NCBI GenBank assembly: GCA_001600455.1
Contig: BCKC01000002.1
Coordinates: 2,866,171 to 2,930,170, forward strand
Reading direction: 5' to 3'
Length of the DNA stretch: 64,000 bases
DNA from: Endocalyx cinctus
Taxonomy: Eukaryota; Ascomycota; Sordariomycetes; Amphisphaeriales; Apiosporaceae
The notes under the pieces are model-generated. The model worked only from the letters and a program-made list of their open reading frames with translations, was not told the DNA's origin and did no database searches. Position numbers and translations under genes: made by a program. Positions 24,228 to 34,930 of this stretch are shown here, one piece after another (the first letter of the stretch is position 1; each line of letters starts with the position of its first letter).

Positions 24228-24962
24228 AAAAAAGGTCGTATGAGTGATCAGTTGTTAATAGGGAGTGATAAAAAGCGAGAAGAAAAAGTGCTTGACTTGA
24301 CTTGGTTGTCCTGATAGTAGTTGTTTGATGCCTATTTTTAAATAACCGAAAAAGGAATACGGTAATGATAATCTTTAGGTACGAAGAAAAAAAATTAAAT
24401 CAATAAATAAAAACTCGTATAAGCTACGTATTTTTTTTTGTTGCTCTTAGGTACATATACGGCGGTGCTGGTTCGGTGATAACCTCTTTTTTATATTCAG
24501 ATGATCAAAGTTAAGTAAGCAATGAAATCCGATGCCGAGAAATATGTATAATAATCATGTCCTCGCCGAATTGGACCTTGTTAATAAGTCGAGAGTGAAA
24601 TAATGACATACAACCTGCGTGCGTGGCTTACTGAGCCTGATCACCGCCTCCTTATTTTGATAGTGGGATAGAAATCAAGTTACAAATCACATTTATCTGC
24701 CTGGAGAGAAAAGAGAGAAGGCAACATCCAGATAATTCTAATCCTCTAAAGGTATTTGCCTCATTTTTATTTTTCTTCTCCTATTTATATCTATAGACTC
24801 GACTCCATCGTCCATGGCGTTGCTTTGCTTCCTTTCAAAGGAATCAGGCAACCGTGGGGAAAAAACGAATTCGCCCAAAAAAATAAAAGTAAATAATCAA
24901 AAAAACCGACCATCCGATCACCCTTTTACCCTTTTTTTCTTCTTTCTCGCCGTTCTTTTTTT
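24228..24962. other. Convergent spacer CDC37 / DGAT1
   Basis: AT-rich 3'-flanking sequence of both neighbours, with several short T and A runs. No gene or strong repeat is seen. Confidence 0.6.
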
Positions 24963-26880
24963 TTATACGGTCCCTTCCACCGCCCCCGACGCCAAGGCGT
25001 TCGCCATCATGATCCTCTTAGACACAGAACCGTACCTGGCGTGCCAGAAATAAAAGTACACCAAGGCGGCGAAGGGCTGCCCGAGGACGGTGAAGGAGAC
25101 CCAGAAGATGCAGTTGCCGATGAGTTTCCCGTGAGGCGTCTTCATGCTCTCGAGCGGCCTCGTCAGGTAGATCAGGGGAATCTGAATCATCATACCGGCG
25201 AAGGCGACACCTGTATTATTTTTTAGAACTTAGTTAATTTCATCTCTTCTTTTCTCTTTCTTACTCGTTTATGGGAAAAAAAAAGGTTATGAAGGATATA
25301 AAGGGAGACTAAAAAAAACATAGAACTACTAACCAATAATATTTTTCGTCGGCACGCCCACGAGTAATTCATGCAATATAGCCGAGACGAAAAAGACGAC
25401 GAAAGCGGCGACGCTGACGTTGTAGCCCCTACCGACGAGGGGGGAGAAGATGTGCCGCTTCATGTACTGGTAGACGGGCTTGTTCCAGAGCCGCCAGTAC
25501 TCGCCGAGGCCGGCCGAGTTCCACCAGTCGTCGTAGAAGGACCGGTCGCCGAACCGCATGACCTCGGCCAGCGCGTTCAGGGCCGACTGGAAGGTCGCGA
25601 AGAAGCCGGCCAGCCAGATGACGAGCGAGATGGTCGAGAGCTTCAGGAGGCGCTCGAGGATCGAGACGAGGTCGAGCGAGTGCATCTTGTCGAGCGAGTT
25701 CCACAACACCGGGGCCGCGTACTGGGCGCTGCAGAACCAGATGAAGGCCCCCAGGCAGGCCGTCTCGCCCAGCCGCTTCGCTACGAACAGCCACCGGATC
25801 TTCTCGGTCCGGGGGTAGACCGGCTGGTACACGAGGGTCGGCGCCCACCAAAAATACGTCAAGTTCCCCATCGTGATATTCTCCGGGTACGGGCACTGGG
25901 CGTACAGCTCCGGCAGGGCGGCGAGCTCGCCTTTGGTGGGGTGCAGGTACGCGTGTCGGAGGTCCCTGTTGGTGAGAGCGTACGACATGACTTTCAGGTA
26001 GACGATTATCACGTGAAGTTCGGTAATGGTACCTATCAGAGGGTGGTGGATGTGGAAATACACGGCCCAGCTATGAATAGCCAGAGCTAAAGTAGCGTTA
26101 AACAAGTGCGCCCTCCTAATGCCGGCCCACGTTGTCTGGAACTTGGCCATTTGGTCTCTCGTGGGGCTCGCCGGTCTGCCCTGGACGGCGGACTGGGCTC
26201 GCGACTTCTTAGCCTGGGCCGCCGCCACGGACTCGAGCAGGTACGCGATGAAAAGGTGGCAAGGTACTAGGACGTAAAGGAGGAACCCTAGAAATAGGTC
26301 CTTGCCGCGAAAATCGTGACACGTTACACATATCAGATTGCCGTACTAAATGGGATATCGTCCCAACACGTTAGATCACTTTTTTCTCTATGATCGGACG
26401 AGGACTCTACTAGAAGACCAACCTTCTGCATATTCTCAATGATCAACCGTAAGTTCCCCACCACTGCGCTCTCCAGAAATTTCCAATATTAGCATCACCA
26501 TCCGTATTCAACGTTTTTCTCTTTTTTTTTTTCTTCCCTCTTTCATCTTAGGCGCATCCAAAAAGAAAAACGGGGGCGAAAAAGGTATATAGCGTAGTAT
26601 GTTTGGAATTGATCTAACCTAAGACTATGACCATGAGGTTCCTAAACCCCAAGAAACTAGGAGCGGCTTGCGCATCGTGGCTTAGGGTCGAGGGGCGGGA
26701 CTGCGAATGTACGGCGGAGACGTGTCGGTATCTTCTTATAGCGACCGGGGTTTCTCTTTGTTTTTTCTTGTCCTCTTCCGGACTTTTAGCGGCGGGGGAC
26801 GTTGATTCTTCGGGTCTTCGTTGCAGAGAGTTGGAGGAGGATGTCGTCGTTTGGACGCTTGTAGTAGTCGCCGAATCCAT
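24963..26880 (-). CDS. DGAT1: Diacylglycerol O-acyltransferase, DGAT1-type MBOAT
   Basis: The enzyme makes triacylglycerol from diacylglycerol and acyl-CoA in the endoplasmic reticulum membrane. Exons 26619-26880, 26423-26463, 25334-26345 and 24963-25210 join in frame to 520 residues. The N-terminus is Ser/Thr-rich and disordered, then YRHVSAVHSQSRP and FLGFRNLMVIVL lead into NLRLIIENMQKYGNLI, a pattern typical of DGAT1 and not of sterol acyltransferases. The shared ACAT/DGAT1 motif FYDDWWN is at about residue 370. The presumed catalytic His lies in AILHELLVGVP near residue 425, inside a membrane segment. The last exon encodes further membrane helices and FYFWHARYGSVSK. Several hydrophobic segments fit an MBOAT topology. 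The 239-codon plus-strand frame at 25371-26090 is an antisense shadow. A sterol acyltransferase is the main alternative. Confidence 0.93.
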
Positions 26881-28846
26881 GATTAAGAAAGAAAGAAAGA
26901 AAGAAAGGGAAAGTAAAATAAAATCTTGATTAAATAAAAATTAGTAAGTATTATCGTCAACACCTTTTTTTTTTTTTCTTTCTTCTTTTTCCTTCTTCTT
27001 TCTTTTCCGTATATTTCTTTAAAGTATATCCGATAGATTTGTCCCTCTCTTCTAACAGCTCGAAATTGGCGATTGAGACATCAATTGGGAAACCGAGCCA
27101 ATTGTACGGTATTCCAAGGTTCGCATTGAAAAATCCAAAAGAGAAGAAATTAAAGTTTTTAATAGAGAAGAGGTTAGAAAAGAAAAGAAGATCAATGCAA
27201 TTGATGGATGGAATGCAGAACTGGTGTTTGTGTCATCGAACCACTATACAAGTGTAAAAGTGCGTATATAATTTCTTGCTTTTGAATTCATTGTTACTGC
27301 TACTGTTACTTAACTTAGTTTACTTTCCTGCAGCTTTTTACCAAATGTTGAGAGGCATGTGAAAATGGATCTTCCGTTTTTTTTTTTTTTTTTTTTTTTT
27401 AATTAATCTTAGATTTCGTATTGTTATGTAATCAGTTAGCTAAAAATAATCTTCGGGGTTTTCTATTCGATCCATGCCGCCGTGGATCTTCTAACAGAAA
27501 AACACAACGAACAATTCTACCCTCCCCGAGATCAACCGGTTACTGACGATCAGCCGTCTAGGTAATCAATCAATCAGTCAATCGATAGATCGACCAATCT
27601 TTTATCTGATAATATACATACGCAGTACCTAAATACGTAAATCAATTGTAAATCAATCAACAATTAACAAATACACAAGGTTAAAGAGTCTTAACAACAT
27701 CTAATCTAATCTTGACTTTCGCTACACTTTTTTTTTTCTTGGAACTCCTCTTTGCCGAGTTCCCCTCGTTAAGGGTATCTACAAACATGTTGCTGCTACA
27801 TAGATTCGAGACAATAATAAATCCCCAAAGAAAACATAGTTTATAAAATTTACATATCCTCTTCCCATGTACCAAGTCATATCCAAAATCAAAATAAAAA
27901 AAAAAAAAAAACTAAAACTGTATGCCCTCAAATAGTACCTCGTCAGATATGCTAAGATGCCAGTATTGCCTGGTAATGAAGAATGCCTTTCTTGAGCGAG
28001 ATCGTATAGTCGAATTAGCATCGATGATAGCTTATTTGTCGTATGCCTCAAAATGTACAATCGTGTGAAGCCTGCTCGCTTTCCAAGCCCGCACCTTAAG
28101 CCTTTGGGACACTTCCGCTCGCCCTATGAATAATCAGGGGGAGCTTTATGCCGGAATCCTACCCGCCTCCATGACATGAAGTACAACGATGAAGGGTGCC
28201 ATGATTGAGGGGCGGACAGGTATCTGCGCAATGATCTCGTAGAAACGCGTAGCCCATTAGCCACCGACCAAGGCCGAAGCTGCAAACGGCAACGGTCGGC
28301 CGCTGCGTGTAGAGTTCCGTGTCAACTTCCCTCGGTGCATGCTTCTAACGGGAATCGTCGAGACTAATCCCGATGATAGGAAAAGGCGGGCCAGCCCATG
28401 CGTGGCGTATAAGGTAATACGTGTGTGTCTGGGTTGATAGATCATCCTTCGGTGTATCGATAGCGAGGCCATGAAAGCTTTCTGAATTAGAGACGGGTTG
28501 ATCGCAGACCCGTTGGCGAGATTCCTCTAGTTGTATCTTCAGGACGATAGTGTCAACGCGCGGTTAGTTTTGAGTTGTATAACGGATAGTAGCCAGACCA
28601 TTCATTTAGTCTTTGTAATAAGTTATCGACCAAAGAATAAATAAAGACTCCCTAATAACAAGTCTGGCGCCCAAGCTATGCAATAATGTTTTCATATCCG
28701 TTACTCCTCCGAGATTCGTGGTCTTCCACACACGCATCATACGCTGTGCAAAAATAAATAAATAAAAAGTCAAGATACAAGTGCAGCAAAGCGTAGATAA
28801 GTCATCCGCGTACAACGCGTGAATGGCCAACTCGTCAAAATCAGTA
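26881..28846. other. 2 kb spacer between DGAT1 and STE50-like genes
   Basis: Upstream of DGAT1 is a GAAA-type repeat (26885-26910) and a T24 tract at 27377-27400. About 28060-28570 is richer in GC than its surroundings and carries small inverted repeats (CCGACC at 28264-28269 with GGTCGG at 28294-28299; ACGGGT at 28493-28498 with ACCCGT at 28508-28513). It may be 3' untranslated sequence of the STE50-like gene, a structured RNA, or an old duplicated fragment. No protein gene is supported. Confidence 0.5.
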
Positions 28847-30439
28847 TCATATAATACCGCCTGGAGGATCATAACCGGTACCTCTGCCGCCGATTGGATT
28901 CAGACCAGCGCTGCCTGGTACTTCTCCGTCGGCCGGGGCTGGGTTGGTCTTTCGTAACATAAACATAGGCTTCTTGCCCTCCTTGTCCAATTGCTTAAAT
29001 AGGATGAGGGGCTTTTCGTCGAGGCCTAGGCATCGCTCTTGATCGCCGTACACAATATAGAGAGCATATTGATCCCACGGCGCGTTGATCTGGTATTTCT
29101 TCAGCGCAGCAGGGAGGACTTTGTAGCAAGGATCGTCCATGCTGACCCTAAATGATTTAAATATCTCGACCGAGGAATTCGAACCAGGGGTTTCCGGCAC
29201 CGGAGTCTGCATTCGTCTAGGGGCGATAGGCTGCTTGGAATTATAGCTATGCTCGCTTTCGGCGAATGTAGATCGTGTGGACGGTGTAGGTTGGTCGGAA
29301 CGATAGGACCGAGATGCGAGCGTTGCGCCGCTCAAGGAAGGGGGAGAGGTGGGAGACGGCATATTCGGAGAGTAGCCAGGTGACGAGGCTTGTGCCGAGC
29401 CATTCATGGCAGCGAGATGCGACGAAGAAAGGACGGCTCTTTCGGCCGCACCGGCGGGATCTAGGGTTTGTTCTACCGATGGACGATCGTGAGTGGTCTG
29501 GAGATAAGAGGGGGAAGTGCTCTTGGGATTCGTGCCAAGCACTATCTTCTTGGTCGAGTACTGTCGCTTCAGCCCGGCAGATGACTGTGCGGACGCGGAG
29601 TTCGGGGCCGGTGGAGATACCGTTGTGTCGTAACCATAGCCTTGGTTATTTGACACGTTGGGTAGCGGTTGTTGGGCGTTCTTAGCTAAGCGTAAGGCAG
29701 GAAGCATATCTTCGCGTAGTCTTCGGAAATCCTCCGTTAAGCGCCGCAAGTCTTGCTCCACTAAATTAATTCTCTCATCTCGTAGTCGCAGTTGTTCGAC
29801 GAGTTGCTTAATATCTTTGATGGTGGCTGTTGCGTATTGGGCTTCCGCGTCGGCAGCTACACAGATCGTATGTTAACGAGGGTGGGGGGATATTGGGGAA
29901 ATGAAGGGAAGAAAAATATCAGTGAGACGTACACATAGGGACATAATGATCACTTTCAATAGGGATATCCTGGGCTCTTTTGACATCGTAAACACTTTTT
30001 AGGATTGTCAAACGATGACCGACACTCATAACACCCATAGATTTCAGATCGTCGTGTAAAAGAGCTACCAACGCTTCGCCCACAATTTCATTTTCTGTAT
30101 TTTAACCGAGTTAGACGTGACAAAATCTTAGATTGACGGAACTCGATTCATCAATAACGCACCGATAAATCTATCAGAATATTGCTGGAGGCCTATATTA
30201 GCGATGAAATCAGCGCATTCCTCCGCCGTCCATTCCGATATGATGGTCTCCGGGAGCCTGTCGGCGCTATGATGGTGGCCATACGTCGTCGGAGTGTGTT
30301 CAGTGGACGATCGACCTTCCGAGTCGGTTGGGGAGATTTCAGAGTCGGTGGCGAGGACGGGTGAACTCGTGTGAAGGCTTCTCTCGTACTCATCGTCGGC
30401 ATCGGATTCGGCGTACGCAGTACCGGAATCGAAATTCAT
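28847..30439 (-). CDS. STE50: Ste50-like adaptor (SAM domain plus Ras-association domain)
   Basis: Ste50 links membrane Ras/Cdc42-type GTPases to the MAPKKK Ste11 in pheromone, filamentous-growth and osmotic signalling. Exons 30163-30439, 29933-30094 and 28847-29856 join in frame to 482 residues. The SAM domain spans about residues 68-133 (ISEWTAEECADFIANIGLQQY, then DDLKSMGVMSVGHRLTILK), the surface that binds the Ste11 SAM domain. A short coiled coil (about 155-195, KDIKQLVEQLRLRDERINLV) follows, then a Ser/Pro-rich linker and the RA domain at about 378-458 (FKSFRVSMDDPCYKVLPAALKKY to PMFMLRK). The C-terminal tail is Gly/Pro-rich. The architecture and length match filamentous-fungal Ste50. 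The exon 1 donor is GTGCGT and the exon 2 donor is GTACGT, both acceptable. Confidence 0.94.
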
Positions 30440-32935
30440 GGTCGCAGATCGTCGTTACCGATGAAAACGAAGAATACAAAAAAAAAAAAAAAAAAGTTAC
30501 TTCTGTATAATTGTTTGTTATGCGTTGTTTCCAAATTCCCCTGTTTCCGATCCTCGTCTTGTCTTCAAATCGTCTGGTCTTTTCTTTTTTTTGCTCGTTT
30601 TTTTTTTCCTTGCTTCTTTTTTCTTCTTCCCTAATCTCTCTCTCCTCTCGAACAAATGACTAAAAAAAAAAAAAGAGATCGACGATGTTTGGCTTAATAC
30701 GCTAATTAGACAGTATTAAATAAGAGAAAGAAAAAGGAATAAAAATGGCTTTCTTCTTGAATTGAAGCAAACGATTATTGTAAGAAGAAACAATGAATCT
30801 TCAATGAAACTTTGATCAAAAATTGATGAAGCATTTAGATTGGACTAACCGAACCGGAGAGTTGCGAAGAAAAAACTGGCACTCTATCCCGTCCCTCTTC
30901 TTCGCTGTCATGAACTATGCGTATGGGCGATGAGAGCGAGCGGGTGCATTGGGAGATTCGGGTTTAGGTACTGCTTCTAGTCTAGCCATACCAAAACGGC
31001 GTCCTAATTGGTGACACTGGCTCAGAAAGAGAAGAAGAAAAAAATAGTTAAGTACCTAGATAGGTACATGGATGTTCCTATTATATTATATTTGTAGTGA
31101 GAAATACCGAAAAGTACTTTTAATTATTGTAGATCTTTAGGTACCTCTACGGTTCATGTTACGTTAAAATATACTATGTGTACATTTGTGTAATGTATGT
31201 CCACAATATTAATAACAGGCGCGTAGTATCAAGGTATGTCTTTTTTTTTCCCCCTTCCTTTCCCTTTTTTTTCGCCTCTTATAGTGGACTCTTTGTACTG
31301 GGCTGCTGGGTAAGATACCTGGATAGCGCTTCGCAATAGTGTGCATAGTACTTCATTCAGTAGGGGCTTGAGACCTTCAAATAGAAGCGTTAGTCCCGGT
31401 TGGTTCGTTTTCAGGTGGGCGGGGACAAGTTGATTCAGGTACATGGAATACGAGCAGGGCAGCAAACAAACCCGGGACAACTAACCGATACTGTCAGCCT
31501 GTAAACTTTACCCCTGAAGCGCTATGGCCTTGTTCTATCATATTAACTTTTACTCCGTACGTGTACATAGTATACTAGATATACATAACTTGCATAGAGT
31601 TGTACGTATGTACTTGTCGAAAATCACCACTTATTACTACCAAGTTTAATACGCTTGTTTTAGAAGAGGAGGTATAGAGGAGAGTATGTGTGTTCCAAGG
31701 TTATGTGTGTGTGCGTGCGTATGTGTGTGTATGAGAGAGAAAGAGAGAGTCAGAGATCGAGAAAATAGAGTAGAGAGTAGACAGAAGGGAAAAGGACCAT
31801 GAGAATACATAAAATTTAAAAATAGAAATCAAATAACACCAAATGAAAAGAAAAAAAGAAGAACATATACGGTAGTAAAAGACCAACATCATAGTGTATA
31901 CTATCAGTAAATGACAGTTACTTGCTAGCTAATTGTCATTATGTCATTGGAGGTTTAAGCAGTAATAACGAGACTCCCGCTGTAAGGTTAGCTGTAGTTA
32001 ACTTGTAGCGTAGGTTTTAAACCACTTTACTAGTAGAGACCGATCACCTGTCTCCGGAGGTTTTTTTTTTTTCTCTTTCTTTTCTTTCTTTTCTTCTTTT
32101 TTTTTTCAATGTATCAAAACTTATGAATACTCCACAGAAGATGAGAAACTGGTCGTCACCAGAGAAGAATCCGGTGTCGTACTTAATAGGCTAGTCAGGA
32201 CAAATAACGTGGTATTCTCGTGTTATTATGTAGGTGGTTGGGTGGATAAAATGTTACTATACCCTGCCAGCCTGCTTCTGAAAGAATCAAGACTTGTCAC
32301 AAATCATATCTGATACTACTTATCCTACAAATAGGTGGGCAGGTAGGTAGGGAGTGTAATAGATCGACAGGAACACCAGATCCAAATAGTCCTATAATAT
32401 CCCAGAATCTCACCATATGCCAATCATCACAAATCTTTTTCATACCCATTCATCCAACGCGCTAGGTCTTAGGTATTCAGACACGAAACAAATAACACCA
32501 AGCAAGAGTCAAAAAAAAAAGCTTGATAGGATAGTTCTCAACGAATGTATTACATTCCAATATCTTCTTAATACGGACAATTAGGTTAACAAAAAAATGG
32601 GCAATGTCCCACAGTGGCCCTGGAATAAGTACAGTATCGGGTATCTATGGCTTTTTAAAGTGCTTCTGGCAGACAAAAAATAATTCATCTTTCTCGCCTC
32701 GTTTGCCCAATTGATATATCCGCCCGTTTGCAAGAATCGAATCTAGTCTAAGAAGCGAGCGCGGGCCAACCTTCCTCCCAAAATAAATTCCCCAATTCAT
32801 TACAGACCTTTCGACACCATCGGTAGTCTCAACTCCAAGGCGCCCTAGTTTAATAAGTGTTTCAAACCCAATTTAGAACGCCAGATATGCATGTAATTAG
32901 AAAGCTTTGTAGGAATCCGTGCACAAAAAGGTGCT
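30440..32935. other. 2.5 kb spacer between STE50-like and LCB2
   Basis: The STE50-proximal 250 bp is T/C-rich on the plus strand and is probably promoter and leader. Elsewhere there are a TACTCCGTA copy at 31551-31559, a GT/GA-rich simple sequence at about 31685-31765, and a T/C-rich tract at about 32060-32107. No gene is visible. LCB2's 3' flank is at the right end. Confidence 0.55.
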
Positions 32936-34930
32936 CTACCGCAGCCTCACTTTGGTATCTTCCACGCCGTGAGCGATAACATCCTCGAGGGACCACCGAG
33001 GTGGTTCGACCTCGATTCCGTTCTCCTTTCGCCAAGCTGCTTCGTCTTCCGGCGCAACACCTTCAGGTAGATGCTTCTGTCCGCCGGCAATACCGGTGGA
33101 AAACTTGAGCTGTAGAATGTCACCAACTTCGTCGCAAGCGGCGAGGAGTCGGTCCATGTCGTCTTTGTTGTGGGCAGAAGATACGCAGAATCGAGCGCGT
33201 GAGCTGATCAAGGGGGTAGCAGGGTAACCGACAACCACGACGGAGATCTTGCGCTTGAGCATTTCGTGGCTGAAAGCAGAAATTTTCGCAGGGTTGTACA
33301 GGGTAATAGGGATAATAGGCGAGTCATCGTGTCCGTATACGATCATACCGAGACGCTTCAAGCCCAGACGGAGGTATCGAGAGTTAAAGGCAATGCGCTG
33401 CAGGCGTTCTTCACCTTGTCCTGGAACAAGCTCGCCAGAGATAATCTTCAGAGAGGCGTAAATTTGCATCAATACCGAGGGCGTCGGTGATTCGCCTAAC
33501 ATAGTAGCAACGTTCGAGGCCTTCAGCTTATCAATGATGTTCTTCTCAGCCGCAATGTAACCACCGTTGGCACCGAAGGATTTGGTGAGAGTTCCCATTA
33601 GAATATCAACTCGGCTAGGATCGATTCCGAAGTAGTCGCAAACACCTCGTCCTTTAGGACCAAGCGCGCCGATACTGTGAGCCTCATCAACGTACAAGTA
33701 AAACTTGTAAGTGTCCTTAAGAGCCAAGATGCCGGGGAGATCGCACATGGTACCCTCCATGGAGTATAGACCTTCGATAGCAACCAAAATCTTCTTCCAG
33801 GGGCGGTGGGTACGAGGTTGACCTTGGGCGAGAGCCTCTCGCAGTCGCTTCTCCAAATCGGCCATATCGTTGTGCTTGAATGATCGAATGGCGGCACCAG
33901 AGAGACGAGCACCGAGACGAATCGAAGCGTGGTTAAGTTCATCAGACAGGATCAGGCAACCTTTAGATACAAGGGCAGGAAAGGTGCTGGCATTGGTCAC
34001 GAAACCCATGGAGAAGACCATGGCGGCAGGCTTGCCTACGAAATCGGCAATCTCTTTCTCCACTTCGCAAACCAGATCCGAAGTTCCAGCATCCATGCGA
34101 GAGCTACAGAAGCTGAGACCGTATTTCTTCACGCATTCCTCCACGGCGTTAGCGCAAGGCCCCTCGGACTGGGCGAAACCCAAGTAGTTGTAAGAGCTCA
34201 TGTTCAGGGTTTCGGTGGTAGTGCCAGTATAGTTGTAGGTCTCGTTGAAGTTATCCGAAACACGGTCCAGCAAGTTGATGTACCGACCCGGGACACCGGT
34301 GGTGGTTCTCGCGAAGCAATCGTCAATGCGCATCTTTAGCCGTCTGGTGTAAAAGCTGTCAAAATCGTCGTTAAGGGGTGCGTATCCATTGTTGGCCTTG
34401 ATAGCCTTGTACAATGGCTTCGGGCTGAATCGCTTGCCAAAGAAATCTCGGATATGTCCCAGACTGAGCAATAAGAGGTAGCTAATATAGGTGGTAAGGA
34501 CATAGTAGTAAGGAGGCTCGTCGATCACGGGAGCTTTCAATTGCTCTCCATGGTGCTTGCTAACGTATCTATGACTCTCGTCAAGCAAAGGACCGAACTC
34601 GGCGTCGAACCGCTTCTTGAGTGAATCCTCACTCGACGAGGGAGGCTGGTAGAGGGTAGTAGGAAGCTCGTCTTTGTTCACTTCCCCGCCATTCGCGGTA
34701 GAGAGTGAGATGGTAGGTAGAGATAGACCGGTAGCAGCTATAGATGATGTCGAATTATTCTGCATAGCCATCAAGGCTTGTTGAGCCGAGCTTTGTTCCT
34801 TGGCCTTAGGAGAAGAGGAGAAGAATTGGGTGAGGCGATTTCCCCTGGATTGAGAGGGTCGCCTCTCGGAAAGCCCGGTCTGAGGCATATTGGCTGAACT
34901 TGTGAAAGGAATAGATATTTTTCGTGGCAT
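32936..34930 (-). CDS. LCB2: Serine palmitoyltransferase subunit 2 (Lcb2)
   Basis: Lcb2 with Lcb1 condenses serine and palmitoyl-CoA to 3-ketosphinganine, the first step of sphingolipid synthesis, at the ER membrane. A single exon encodes 664 residues, longer than yeast Lcb2 (561) because of a Ser-rich N-terminal extension, which is common in filamentous fungi. A membrane segment lies at about 139-160 (YYYVLTTYISYLLLLSLGHI). The alpha-oxoamine synthase core begins with NMSSYNYLGFA (about 243) and includes FCSSRMDAGTSDL, SDELNHASI, YVDEAHSIGALGPKGRG and GTLTKSFGANGGY. The lysine in that last motif, residue 450, is the expected pyridoxal-phosphate Schiff-base lysine, which is present in Lcb2 and absent from Lcb1. 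No intron is needed in the coding sequence. Confidence 0.97.
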   Translation of the reverse strand: MPRKISIPFTSSANMPQTGLSERRPSQSRGNRLTQFFSSSPKAKEQSSAQQALMAMQNNSTSSIAATGLSLPTISLSTANGGEVNKDELPTTLYQPPSSSEDSLKKRFDAEFGPLLDESHRYVSKHHGEQLKAPVIDEPPYYYVLTTYISYLLLLSLGHIRDFFGKRFSPKPLYKAIKANNGYAPLNDDFDSFYTRRLKMRIDDCFARTTTGVPGRYINLLDRVSDNFNETYNYTGTTTETLNMSSYNYLGFAQSEGPCANAVEECVKKYGLSFCSSRMDAGTSDLVCEVEKEIADFVGKPAAMVFSMGFVTNASTFPALVSKGCLILSDELNHASIRLGARLSGAAIRSFKHNDMADLEKRLREALAQGQPRTHRPWKKILVAIEGLYSMEGTMCDLPGILALKDTYKFYLYVDEAHSIGALGPKGRGVCDYFGIDPSRVDILMGTLTKSFGANGGYIAAEKNIIDKLKASNVATMLGESPTPSVLMQIYASLKIISGELVPGQGEERLQRIAFNSRYLRLGLKRLGMIVYGHDDSPIIPITLYNPAKISAFSHEMLKRKISVVVVGYPATPLISSRARFCVSSAHNKDDMDRLLAACDEVGDILQLKFSTGIAGGQKHLPEGVAPEDEAAWRKENGIEVEPPRWSLEDVIAHGVEDTKVRLR

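Noticed and set aside
25371..26090. 239-codon plus-strand open frame over DGAT1
   Set aside because: Antisense shadow of the GC-rich DGAT1 exon 3, with Glu/Arg/Val-rich low-information translation.
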